From: Lepidurus packardi
Taxonomy: Eukaryota; Arthropoda; Branchiopoda; Notostraca; Triopsidae
NCBI GenBank assembly: GCA_023053545.1
Contig: JAKZAN010000070.1
Location: 1-64,000, forward strand
Length of the DNA: 64,000 bases
Reading direction: 5' to 3'
Position numbers and translations under genes: made by a program. Within the stretch, counting starts at the first letter, position 1. Each line of letters starts with the position of its first letter. Shown in pieces: positions 14,701 through 28,200 of the stretch. The notes below the pieces were generated by a model, which was given only the letters and a program-made list of their open reading frames with translations, ran no database searches and was not told the origin of the DNA.

Positions 14701-17168
14701 GGTTTAAAATTATTTATACTAGTTCAAACTGGTTTAAACTGGTTTACACAGGTCTAAACTGGTTTAAGCGAGTTCATAAACTGGTTAATACCTTTGTAAA
14801 CAGGTCTAAACTGGTTCTTAATGGCATAAACTGGTTTACACAGGTCTAAACTGGTTTATACTAGTTCAAACTGGTTTAGACTGGTCTACTCATGTCAAAA
14901 CTGGTTTACTCATGTCTAAACTGGTTTAAGGTAGTTTATAGACTGGTTTATACTAGTTCAAACTGGTTTAAACCGGTTAAAACTGGCTTAATCTGGTTTA
15001 AACTGGTCAAAACTAGATTATAAACTGGTTTATACCGGTGTAAACAGGTCTCAACTGGTTTTAACTGGTATAAACTGGTTTACACAGGTCTAAACTGGTT
15101 TAAACTGGTTTATACTAGTTCAAACTGGTTGAAATTTTTTTAACAGGTCTAAACTGGTTTAAACTAGTTTATTTACTGTGTTACACTGGTTTAAACTTGT
15201 TTATACTAGTTCAAACTGGTTTACACAGGTCTAAACTGGTTTAAGCTAGTTTATAAACTGGTTTACACCGGTGTAAACAGGTACAAACTGGTTCTAAATG
15301 GTATAAACTGGTTTACAAACTGGTTTAAACTGGTTTACACAGGTCTAAACTGGTTTAAGCTAGTTTATAAACTGGTTTATACCGGTTTAAACCGGTCTAA
15401 ACTGGTTCTAAATGGTATAAACTGGTTTACACAGGTCTAAACTGGCTTAAACTGGTTTATACTAGTTCAAACTGGTTTAAGCCGGTTAGAACTGGCTTAA
15501 TCTGGTTTAAACTGTTCAAAACCAGATTATAAACTGGTTTATACCGGTGTAAACAGGTCTAAACTGGTGTTAACTGGTATAAACTGGTTTACACAGGTCT
15601 AAACTGGTTCAAGCTAGTTTATAAACCGGTTTACACCGGTGTAAACAGGTCCAAACTGGTTCTAAATGGTATAAACTGGTTTACACAGGTCTAAACTGGT
15701 GTAAACTGGTTTATACTAGTTCAAACTGGTTTAAACCGGTTAAAACTGGCTTAATCTGGTTTAAACTGGTTAAAACTAGTTTATAAACTGGTTTATACCG
15801 GTGTAAACAGGTCTAAACTGGTTCTAAATGGTATAAACTGGTTTACACAGGTCTAAACTGGTTTAAACTGGTTTATACTAGTTCAAACTGGTTTAAGCCG
15901 GTTAAAACTGGCTTAATCTGGTGTAAACTGGTCAAAACCAGATTATAAACTGGTTTATACCGGTGTAAACAGGTCTAAACTGGTTTTAACTGGTATAAAC
16001 TGGTTTACACAGGTCTAAACTGGTTCAAGCTAGTTTATAAACCGGTTTACACCGGTGTAAACAGGTCCAAACTGGTTCTAAATGGTATAAACCGGTTTAC
16101 ACAGGTCTAAACTGGTGTAAACTGGTTTATACTAGTTCTAACTGGTTTAAACCGGTTAAAACTGGCTTAATCTGGTTTAAACTGGTTAAAACTAGTTTAT
16201 AAACTGGTTTATACCGGTGTAAACAGGTCTAAACTGGTTCTAAATGGTATAAACTGGTTTACACAGGTCTAAACTGGTTTAAACTGGTTTATACTAGTTC
16301 AAACTGGTTTAAGCCGGTTAAAACTGGCTTAATCTGGTGTAAACTGGTCAAAACCAGATTATAAACTGGTTTATACCGGTGTAAACAGGTCTAAACTGGT
16401 TTTAACTGGTATAAACTGGTTTACAAAGGTTTAAACTGGTTTATACTGGTTGATACTAGTTCAAACTGGTTGAAATTTTTTTAACAGGTCTAAACTTGTT
16501 CAAACTAGTTTATAAACTGGTTTAAAACGTTTTTAACTGGCTTAAACTGGTTTAAACCAGGCCTAAACAGGTCTAAACTGGTTTAAACTAGTTTATTAGC
16601 TGTTTTACACTGTTTTAAACTTGTTTATACTAGTTCAAACTGGTTTAAACTGGTTTAAACAGGTCTAAACTGGTTTAAGCGAGTTCATAAACTGGTTTAT
16701 ACCAGTGTAAACAGGTCTAAACTGGTTTAAGCTAGTTCATAAACTGGTTTATACCGGTGTAAACAGGTCTAAACTGGTTCTAAATGGTACAAACTGGTTT
16801 ACACAGGTCTAAACTGGTTTATACTGGTTTATACTAGTTCAAGCTGATTTAAATTTTTTTTAACAGGTCTAAGCTTGTTTAAGCTAGTTTATAAACTGGT
16901 TTAAACCGTTTTTAACTGGCTTAAACTGGTTTAAACCAGGCCTAAAAAGGTCTAAACTGGTTTAAACTAGTTTATTAACTGTTTTACACTGGTTTAACCT
17001 GGTTTATACTTGTTCAAACTGGTTTAAACTGGTCTACTCATGTCTAAACTGGTTTACTCATGTCTAAACTGGTTTAACGTAGTTTATAAACTGGTTTATA
17101 CTACTTCAAACTGGTTTAAACCGGTTAAAACTGGCTTAATCTGGTTTAAACTGGTTAAAACTAGATTA
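11733..17168. repeat. 2.72-kb tandem duplication within the satellite
   Basis: The private variant TAGTTTCTAAACTGG lies at about 11871 and 14588 (offset 2717). The offset becomes 2718 after a one-base loss in the first copy (AACAGTACAAAC near 12562 against AACAGGTACAAAC near 15278). The GGTGTAAACTGGTCAAAACC variants and the TTAGCTG variant (13876, 16594) keep this offset. A third, shorter copy of the same material starts near 18838, with the TTTCTAAAC variant at 18972 and an internal loss further on. Confidence 0.85.
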
Positions 17169-20100
17169 TAAACTGGTTTATACCGGTGTAAACAGGTCTA
17201 AACTGGTTTTAACTGGTATAAACTAGTTCAAACTGGTTTAAATTTTTTAACAGGTCTAAACTGGTTTAAACTAGTTTATTAACTGTGTTACACTGGTTTA
17301 AACTTGTTTATACTAGTTCAAACTGGTTTAAACTGGTTTACACAGGTCTAAACTGGTTTAAGCTAGTTTATAAACTGGTTTATACCGGTGTAAACAGGTC
17401 TAAACTGGTTTTAACTGGTATAAACTGGTTTACACAGGTCTAAACTGGTTTAAACTGGTTGATACTAGTTCAAACTGGTTGAAATTTTTTTAACAGGTCT
17501 AAACTTGTTCAAACTAGTTTATAAACTGGTTTAAAACGTTTTTAACTGGCTTAAACTGGTTTAAACCAGGCCTAAACAGGTCTAAACTGGTTTAAACTAG
17601 TTTATTAGCTGTTTTACACTGTTTTAAACTTGTTTATACTAGTTCAAACTGGTTAAACTGGTTTACACAGGTCTAAACTGGTTTAAGCGAGTTCATAAAC
17701 TGGTTTATACCAGTGTAAACAGGTCTAAACTGGTTTAAGCTAGTTCATAAACTGGTTTATACCGGTGTAAACAGGTCTAAACTGGTTCTAAATGGTACAA
17801 ACTGGTTTACACAGGTCTAAACTGGTTTATACTGGTTTATACTAGTTCAAACTGGTTTAAATTTTTTTTAACAGGTCTAAGCTTGTTTAAGCTAGTTTAT
17901 AAACTGGTTTAAACCGTTTTTAACTGGCTTAAACTGGTTTAAACCAGGCCTAAAAAGGTCTAAACTGGTTTAAACTAGTTTATTAACTGTTTTACACTGG
18001 TTTAACCTGGTTTATACTAGTTCAAACTGGTTTAAACTGGTCTACTCATGTCTAAACTGGTTTACTCATGTCTAAACTGGTTTAACGTAGTTTATAAACT
18101 GGTTTATACTAGTTCAAACTGGTTTAAACCGGTTAAAACTGGCTTAATTTGGTTTAAACTGGTTAAAACTAGTTTATAAACTGGTTTATACCTTTGTAAA
18201 CAGGTCTAAACTGGTTCTAAATGGCATAAACTGGTTTACACAGGTCTAAACTGGTTTAAACTGGTTTATACTAGTTCAAACTGGTTTAGACTGGTCTACT
18301 CATGTCAAAACTGGTTTACTCATGTCTAAACTGGTTTAAGGTAGTTTATAGACTGGTTTATACTAGTTCAAACTGGTTTAAACCGATTAAAACTGGCTTA
18401 ATCTGGTTTAAACTGGTCAAAACTAGATTATAAACTGGTTTATACCGGTTTAAACAGGTCTAAACTGGTTTTAACTGGTATAAACTGGTTTACACAGGTC
18501 TAAACTGGTTTAAACTGGTTTATACTAGTTCAAACTGGTTTAAATTTTTTAACAGGTCTAAACTAGTTTAAACTAGTTTATTAACTGTGTTACACTGGTT
18601 TAAATTTGTTTATACTAGTTCAAACTGGTTTAAACTGGTTTACACAGGTCTAAACTGGTTTAAGCTAGTTTATAAACTGGTTTATACCGGTGTTAACAGG
18701 TCTAAACTGGTTCTAAATGGTATAAACTTGTTTACACAGGTCTAAACTGGTTTAAACTGGTTTATACTAGTTTAAACTGGTTTAAGCCGGTTAAAACTGG
18801 CTTAATCTGGTTTAAACTGGTCAAACCCAGATTATAAACTGGTTTATACCGGTGTAAACAGGTCTAAACTGGTTTTTACTGGTATAAACTGGTTTACAAA
18901 GGTTTAAACTGGTTTATACTAGTTCAAACTGGTTGAAATTTTTTTAACAGGTCTAAACTTGTTTTAACTAGTTTCTAAACTGGTTTAAAACGTTTTTAAC
19001 TGGCTTAAACTGGCTTAAACTGGTTTAAACCAGGCCTAAACAGGTCTAAACTGGTTTAAACTAGTTTATTAACTGTTTTACACTGGTTTAAAATTATTTA
19101 TACTAGTTCAAACTGGTTTAAACTGGTTTACACAGGTCTAAACTGGTTTAAGCGAGTTCATAAACTGGTTAATACCCTTGTAAACAGGTCTAAACTGGTT
19201 CTTAATGGCATAAACTGGTTTACACAGGTCTAAACTGGTTTATACTAGTTCAAACTGGTTTAGACTGGTCTACTCATGTCAAAACTGGTTTACTCATGTC
19301 TAAACTGGTTTAAGGTAGTTTATAGACTGGTTTATACTAGTTCAAACTGGTTTAAACCGGTTAAAACTGGCTTAATCTGGTTTAAACTGGTCAAAACTAG
19401 ATTATAAACTGGTTTGTACCGGTGTAAACAGGTCTCAACTGGTTTTAACTGGTATAAACTGGTTTACACAGGTCTAAACTGGTTTAAACTGGTTTATACT
19501 AGTTCAAACTGGTTGAAATTTTTTTAACAGGTCTAAACTGGTTTAAACTAGTTTATTTACTGTGTTACACTGGTTTAAACTTGTTTATACTAGTTCAAAC
19601 TGGTTTACACAGGTCTAAACTGGTTTAAGCTAGTTTATAAACTGGTTTACACCGGTGTAAACAGGTACAAACTGGTTCTAAATGGTATAAACTGGTTTAC
19701 AAACTGGTTTAAACTGGTTTACACAGGTCTAAACTGGTTTAAGCTAGTTTATAAACTGGTTTATACCGGTTTAAACCGGTCTAAACTGGTTCTAAATGGT
19801 ATAAACTGGTTTACACAGGTCTAAACTGGCTTAAACTGGTTTATACTAGTTCAAACTGGTTTAAGCCGGTTAGAACTGGCTTAATCTGGTTTAAACTGTT
19901 CAAAACCAGATTATAAACTGGTTTATACCGGTGTAAACAGGTCTAAACTGGTTTTAACTGGTATAAACTGGTTTACACAGGTCTAAACTGGTTCAAGCTA
20001 GTTTATAAACCGGTTTACACCGGTGTAAACAGGTCCAAACTGGTTCTAAATGGTATAAACTGGTTTACACAGGTCCAAACTGGTGTAAACTGGTTTATAC

Positions 20101-23100
20101 TAGTTCTAACTGGTTTAAACCGGTTAAAACTGGCTTAATCTGGTTTAAACTGGTTAAAACTAGTTTATAAACTGGTTTATACCGGTGTAAACAGGTCTAA
20201 ACTGGTTCTAAATGGTATAAACTGGTTTACACAGGTCTAAACTGGTTTAAACTGGTTTATACTAGTTCAAACTGGTTTAAGCCGGTTAAAACTGGCTTAA
20301 TCTGGTGTAAACTGGTCAAAACCAGATTATAAACTGGTTTATACCGGTGTAAACAGGTCTAAACTGGTTTTAACTGGTATAAACTGGTTTACAAAGGTTT
20401 AAACTGGTTTATACTAGTTCAAACTGGTTGAAATTTTTTTAACAGGTCTAAACTTGTTTTAACTAGTTTATAAACTGGTTTAAAACGTTTTTAACTGGCT
20501 TTAACTGGCTTAAACTGGTTTAAACCAGGCCTAAATAGGTCTTAACTGGTTTAAACTAGTTTATTAACTGTTGTACACTGGTTTAAAATTGTTAATACTA
20601 GTTCAAACTGGTTTAAACTGGTTTACACAGGTCTAAACTGGTTTAAGCTAGTTAATAAACTGGTTTATACCTTTGTAAACAGGTCTAAACTGGTTCTAAA
20701 TGGCATAAACTGGTTTACACAGGTCTAAACTGGTTTAAGGTAGTTTATAGACTGGTTTATACTAGTTCAAACTGGTTTAAACCGGTTTAAACTGGCTTAA
20801 TCTGGTTTAAACTGGTCAAAACTAGATTATAAACTGGTTTATACCGGTGTAAACAGGTCTAAACTGGTTTTAACTGGTATAAACTGGTTTACACAGGTCT
20901 AAACTGGTTTAAACTGGTTGAAATTTTTTTAACAGGTCTAAACTTGTTCAAACTAGTTTATAAACTGGTTTAAAACGTTTTTAACTGGCTTAAACTGGTT
21001 TAAACCAGGCCTGAACAGGTCTAAACTGGTTTAAACTAGTTTATTAACTGTTTTACACTGGTTTAAACTTGTTTATACTAGTTCAAATTGGTTTAAACTG
21101 GTTTACACAGGTCTAAACTGGTTTAAGCGAGTTCATAAACTGGTTTATACCGGTGTAAACAGGTCTAAACTGGTTTAAGCTAGTTCATAAACTTTCTAAA
21201 TGGTATAAACTGGTTTACACAGGTCTAAACTGGTTTATACTGGTTTATACTAGTTCAAACTGATTTAAATTTTTTTTAACAGGTCTAAGCTTGTTTAAGC
21301 TAGTTTATAAACTGGTTTAAACCGTTTTTAACTGGCTTAAACTGGTTTAAACCAGGCCTAAAAAGGTCTAAACTGGTTTAAACTAGTTTATTAACTGTTT
21401 TACACTGGTTTAACCTGGTTTATACTAGTTCAAACTGGTTTAAACTGGTCTACTCATGTCTAAACTGGTTTACTCATGTCTAAACTGGTTTAACGTAGTT
21501 TATAAACTGGTTTATACTACTTCAAACTGGCTTAAACCGGTTAAAACTGGCTTAATCTGGTTTAAACTGGTTAAAACTAGATTATAAACTGGTTTATACC
21601 GGTGTAAACAGGTCTAAACTGGTTTTAACTGGTATAAACTAGTTCAAACTGGTTTAAATTTTTTAACAGGTCTAAACTGGTTTAAACTAGTTTATTAACT
21701 GTGTTACACTGGTTTAAACTCGTTTATACTAGTTCAAACTGGTTTAAACTGGTTTACACAGGTCTAAACTGGTTTAAGCTAGTTTATAAACTGGTTTATA
21801 CCGGTGTAAACAGGTCTAAACTGGTTCTAAATGGTGTAAACTGGTTTACACAGGTCTAAACTGGTTTAAACTGGTTTATACTAGTTCAAACTGGTTTAAG
21901 CCGGTTAAAACTGGCTTAATCTGGTTTAAACTGGTCAAAACCAGATTATAAACTGGTTTATACCGGTGTAAACAGGTCTAAACTGGTTTTAACTGGTATA
22001 AACTGGTTTAGAAAGGTTTAAACTGGTTTATACTAGTTCAAACTGGTTGAAATTTTTTTAACAGGTCTAAACTTGTTTTAACTAGTTTATAAACTGGTTT
22101 AAAACGTTTTTAACTGGCTTAAACTGGCTTAAACTGGTTTAAAGCAGGCCTAAACAGGTCTTAACTGGCTTAAACTAGTTTATTAACTGTTTTACACTGG
22201 TTTAAACTTGTTTATACTAGTTCAAACTGGTTTAAACTGGTTTACACAGGTCTAAACTGGTTTAAGCTAGTTTATAAACTGGTTTATACCTTTGTAAACA
22301 GGTCTAAACTGGTTCTAAATGGCATAAACTGGTTTACACAGGTCTAAACTGGTTTAAACTGGTTTATACTAGTTCAAACTGGTTTAGACTGGTCTACTCA
22401 TGTCAAAACTGGTTTACTCATGTCTAAACTGGTTTAAGGTAGTTTATAGACTGGTTTATACTAGTTCAAACTGGTTTAAACCGGTTAAAACTGGCTTAAT
22501 CTGGTTTAAACTGGTCAAAACTAGATTATAAACTGGTTTATACCGGTGTAAACAGGTCTAAACTGGTTTTAACTGGTATAAACTGGTTTACACAGGTCTA
22601 AACTGGTTTAAACTGGTTTATACTAGTTCAAACTGGTTGAAACTTTTTTAACAGGTCTAAACTGGTTTAAACTAGTTTATTAACTGTGTTACACTGGTTT
22701 AAACTTGTTTATACTAGTTCAAACTGGTTTAAACTGGTTTACACAGGTCTAAACTGGTTTAAGCTAGTTTATAAACTGGTTTACACCGGTGTAAACAGGT
22801 CCAAACTGGTTCTAAATGGTATAAACTGGTTTACACAGGTCTAAACTGGTGTAAACTGGTTTATACTAGTTCAAACTGGTTTAAACCGGTTAAAACTGGC
22901 TTAATCTGGTTTAAACTGGTCAAACCTAGATTATAAACTGGTTTATACCGGTGTAAACAGGTCTAAACTGGTTTTAACTGGTATAAACTGGTTTACACAG
23001 GTCTAAACTGGTTTAAACTGGTTGATACTAGTTCAAACTGGTTGAAATTTTTTTAACAGGTCTAAACTTGTTCAAACTAGTTTATAAACTGGTTTAAAAC

Positions 23101-26100
23101 GTTTTTAACTGGCTTAAACTGGTTTAAACCAGGCCTAAACAGGTCTAAACTGGTTTAAACTAGTTTATTAACTGTTTTACACTGGTTTAAACTTGTTTAT
23201 ACTAGTTCAAACTGGTTTATTAACTAATTATTAACTGGTTTACACAGGTCTAAACTGGTTTAAGCGAGTTCATAAACTGGTTTATACCGGTGTAAACAGG
23301 TCTAAACTGGTTTAAGCTAGTTCATAAACTGGTTTATACCGGTGTAAACAGGTCTAAACTGGTTCTAAATGGTATAAACTGGTTTACACAGGTCTAAACT
23401 GGTTTATACTGGTTTATACTAGTTCAAACTGGTTTAAATTTTTTTTAACAGGTCTAAGCTTGTTTAAGCTAGTTTATAAACTGGTTTAAACCGTTTTTAA
23501 CTGGCTTAAACTGGTTTTAACCAGGCCTAAAAAGGTCTAAACTGGTTTAAACTAGTTTATCAACTGTTTTACACTGGTTTAACCTGGTTTATACTAGTTC
23601 AAACTGGTTTAAACTGGTCTACTCATGTCTAAACTGATTTACTCATGTCTAAACTGGTTTAACCTAGTTTATAAACTGGTTTATACTAGTTCAAACTGGT
23701 TTAAACCGGTTAAAACTGGATTAATCTGGTTTAAACTGGTTAAAACTAGATTATAAACTGGTTTATACCGGTGTAAACAGGTCTAAACTGGTTTTAACTG
23801 GTATAAACTAGTTCAAACTGGTTTAAATTTTTTTAAAAGGTCTCAACTGGTTTAAACTAGTTTATTAACTGTGTTACACTGGTTTAAACTTGTTTATACT
23901 AGTTCAAACTGGTTTAAACTGGTTTAAACAGGTCTAAACTGGTTTAAGCTAGTGTATAAACTGGTTTATACCGGTGTAAACAGGTCTAAACTGGTTCTAA
24001 ATGGTATAAACTGGTTTACACAGGTCTAAACTGGTTTAAACTGGTTTATACTAGTTCAAACTGGTTTAAGCCGGTTAAAACTGGCTTAATCTGGTTTAAA
24101 CTGGTCAAAACCAGATTATAAACTGGTTTATACCGGTGTAAACAGGTCTAAACTGGTTTTAACTAGTATAAACTGGTTTACAAAGGTTTAAACTGGTTTA
24201 TACTAGTTCAAACTGGTTGAAATTTTTTTAACAGGTCTAAACTTGTTTTAACTAGTTTATAAACTGGTTTAAAACGTTTTTAACTGGCTTAAACTGGCTT
24301 AAACTGGTTTAAACCAGGCCTAAACAGGTCTTAACTGGTTTAAACTAGTTTATTAACTGTTTTACACTGGTTTAAACTTGTTTATACTAGTTCAAACTGG
24401 TTTAAACTGGTTTACACAGGTCTAAACTGGTTTAAGCTAGTTTATAAACTGGTTTATACCTTTGTAAACAGGTCTAAACTGGTTCTAAATGGCATAAACT
24501 GGCTTTACACAGGTCTAAACTGGTTTAAACTGGTTTATACCAGTTCAAACTGGTTTAGACTGGTCTACTCATGTCAAAACTGGTTTAAGGTAGTTTATAG
24601 ACTGGTTTATACTAGTTCGAACTGGTTTGAACCGGTTAAAACTGGCTTAATCTGGTTTAAACTGGTCAAAACTAGATTATAAACTGGTTTATACCGGTGT
24701 AAACAGGTCTAAACTGGTTTTAACTGGTATAAACTGGTTTACACAGGTCTAAACTGGTTTAAACTGGTTTATACTAGTTCAAACTGGTTGAAATTTTTTT
24801 AACAGGTCTAAACTGGTTTAAACTAGTTTATTAACTGTGTTACACTGGTTTAAACTTGTTTATACTAGTTCAAACTGGTTTAAACTTTTTTAACAGGTCT
24901 AAACTGGTTTAAGCTAGTTTATAAACTGGTTTACACCGGTGTAAACAGGTCCAAACTGGTTCTTAATGGTATAAACTGGTTTACACAGGTCTAAACTGGT
25001 GTAAACTGGTTCATACTAGTTCAAACTGGTTTAAACCGGTTAAAACTGGCTTAATCTGGTTTAAACTGGTCAAAACTAGATTATAAACTGGTTTATACCG
25101 GTGTAAACAGGTTTAAACTGGTTTTAACTGGTATAAACTGGTTTACACAGGTCTAAACTGGTTTAAACTGGTTGATACTAGTTCAAACTGGTTGAAATTT
25201 TTTTAACAGGTCTAAACTTGTTCAAACTAGTTTATAAACTGGTTTAAAACGTTTTTAACTGGCTTAAACTGGTTTAAACCAGGCCTAAACAGGTCTAAAC
25301 TGGTTTAAACTAGTTTATTAACTGTTTTACACTGGTTTAAACTTGTTTATACTAGTTCTAACTGGTTTAAACTGGTTTACACAGGTCTAAAATGGTTTAA
25401 GCGAGTTCATAAACTGGTTTATACCGGTGTAAACAGGTCTAAACTAGTTTAAGCTAGTTCATAAACTGGTTTATACCGGTTAAAACAGGTCTAAACTGGT
25501 TCCAAATGGTATAAACTGGTTTACACAGGTCTAAACTGGTTTATACTGGTTTATACTAGTTCAAACTGGTTTAAATTTTTTTAACAGGTCTAAGCTTGTT
25601 TAAGCTAGTTTATAAACTGGTTTAAACCGTTTTTAACTGGCTTAAACTGGTTTAAACCAGGCCTAAAAAGGTCTAAACTGGTTTAAACTAGTTTATTAAC
25701 TGTTTTACACTGGTTTAACCTGGTTTATACTAGTTCAAACTGGTTTAAACTGGTCTACTCATGTCTAAACTGATTTACTCATGTCTAAACTGGTTTAACC
25801 TAGTTTATAAACTGGTTTATACTAGTTCAAACTGGTTTAAACCGGTTAAAACTGGATTAATCTGGTTTAAACTGGTTAAAACTAGATTATAAACTGGTTT
25901 ATACCGGTGTAAACAGGTCTAAACTGGTTTTAACTGGTATAAACTAGTTCAAACTGGTTTAAATTTTTTTAAAAGGTCTAAACTGGTTTAAACTAGTTTA
26001 TTAACTGTGTTACACTGGTTTAAACTTGTTTATACTAGTTCAAACTGGTTTAAACTGGTTTAAACAGGTCTAAACTGGTTTAAGCTAGTGTATAAACTGG

Positions 26101-28120
26101 TTTATACCGGTGTAAACAGGTCTAAACTGGTTCTAAATGGTATAAACTGGTTTACAAAGGTCTAAACTGGTTTAAACTGGTTTATACTAGTTCAAACTGG
26201 TTTAAGCCGGTTAAAACTGGCTTAATCTGGTTTAAACTGGTCAAAACCAGACTATAAACTGGTTTATACCGGTGTAAACAGGTCTAAACTGGTTTTAACT
26301 AGTATAAACTGGTTTACAAAGGTTTAAACTGGTTTATACTAGTTCAAACTGGTTGAAATTTTTTTAACAGGTCTAAACTTGTCTTAACTAGTTTATAAAC
26401 TGGTTGAAAACGTTTTTATCTGGCTTAAACTGGCTTAAACTGGTTTAAACCAGGCCTAAACAGGTCTTAACTGGTTTAAACTAGTTTATTAACTGTTTTA
26501 CACTGGTTTAAACTTGTTTATACTAGTTCAAACTGGTTTAAACTGGTTTACACAGGTCTAAACTGGTTTAAGCTAGTTTATAAACTGGTTTATACCTTTG
26601 TAAACAGGTCTAAACTGGTTCTAAATGGCATAAACTGGTTTACACAGGTCTAAACTGGTTTAAACTGGTTTATACTAGTTCAAACTGGTTTAGACTGGTC
26701 TACTCATGTCAAAACTGGTTTAAGGTAGTTTATAGACTGGTTTATACTAGTTCGAACTGGTTTGAACCGGTTAAAACTGGCTTAATCTGGTTTAAACTGG
26801 TCAAAACTAGATTATAAACTGGTTTATACCGGTGTAAACAGGTCTAAACTGGTTTTAACTGGTATAAACTGGTTTACACAGGTCTAAACTGGTTTAAACT
26901 GGTTGATACTAGTTCAAACTGGTTGAAATTTTTTTAACAGGTCTAAACTTGTTCAAACTCGTTTATAAACTGGTTTAAAACGTTTTTAACTGGCTTAAAC
27001 TGGTTTAAACCAGGCCTAAACAGGTCTAAACTGGTTTAAACTAGTTTATTAACTGTTTTACACTGGTTTAAACTTGTTTATACTAGTTCAAACTGGTTTA
27101 AACTGGTTAACAGAGGTCTAAACTGGTTTAAGCGAGTTCATAAACTGGTTTATACCGGTGTAAATAGGTCTAAACTGGTTTAAGCTAGTTCATAAACAGG
27201 TTTATACCGGTGTAAACAGGTCTAAACTGGTTCTAAATGGTATAAACTGGTTTACACAGGTCTAAACTGGTTTATACTGGTTTATACTAGTTCAAACTGG
27301 TTTAAATTTTTTTTAACAGGTTTATAAACTAGTTTAAGTATAAGCTAGTATAAGCTAGTTTATAAACTGGTTTAAACCGTTTTTAACTGGCTTAAACTGG
27401 TTTAAACCAGGCCTAAAAGGGTCTAAACTGGTTTAAACTAGTTTATTAACTGTTTTACACTGGTTTAACCTGGTTTATACTAGTTCAAACTGGTTTAAAC
27501 TGGTCTACTCATGTCTAAACTGGTTTACTCATGTCTAAACTGGTTTAACGTAGTTTATAAACTGGTTTATACTAGTTCAAACTGGTTTAAACCGGTTAAA
27601 ACTGGCTTAATCTGGTTTAAATTGGTTAAAACTAGATTATAAACTGGTTTATACCGGTGTAAACAGGTCTAAACTGGTTTTAACTGGTATAAACCAGTTC
27701 AAACTGGTTTAAATTTGTTTAACAGGTCTAAACTGGTTTAAACTAGTTTATTAACTGTGTTACACTGGTTTAAACTTGTTTATACTAGTTCAAACTGGTT
27801 TAAACTGGTTTACACAGGTCTAAACTGGTTTAAGCTAGTTTATAAACTGGTTTATACCTTTGTAAACAGGTCTAAACTGGTTCTAAATGGCATAAACTGG
27901 TTTACACAGGTCTAAACTGGTTTAAACTGGTTTATACTAGTTCAACCTGGTTTAGACTGGTCTACTCATGTCAAAACTGGTCTACTCATGTCTAAACTGG
28001 TTTAAGGTAGTTTGTAGACTGGTTTATACTAGTTCAAACTGGATTAAACCGGTTTAAACTGGCTTAATCTGGTTTAAACTGGTCAAAACTAGATTATAAA
28101 CTGGTTTATACCGGTGTAAA

Positions 28121-28200
28121 CAGGTCTAAACTGGTTTTAACTGGTATAAACTGGTTTACACAGGTCTAAACTGGTTTTAACTGGTATAAACTGGTTTACA
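28121..28200. repeat. 40-bp perfect tandem duplication (four decamers)
   Basis: A 40-bp block beginning CAGGTCTAAACTGGTTTTAA is present twice in a row at 28121 and 28161. Elsewhere in the array this block occurs once in the same context. The step equals exactly four decamers, consistent with local slippage or unequal exchange in register with the basic unit. Confidence 0.85.
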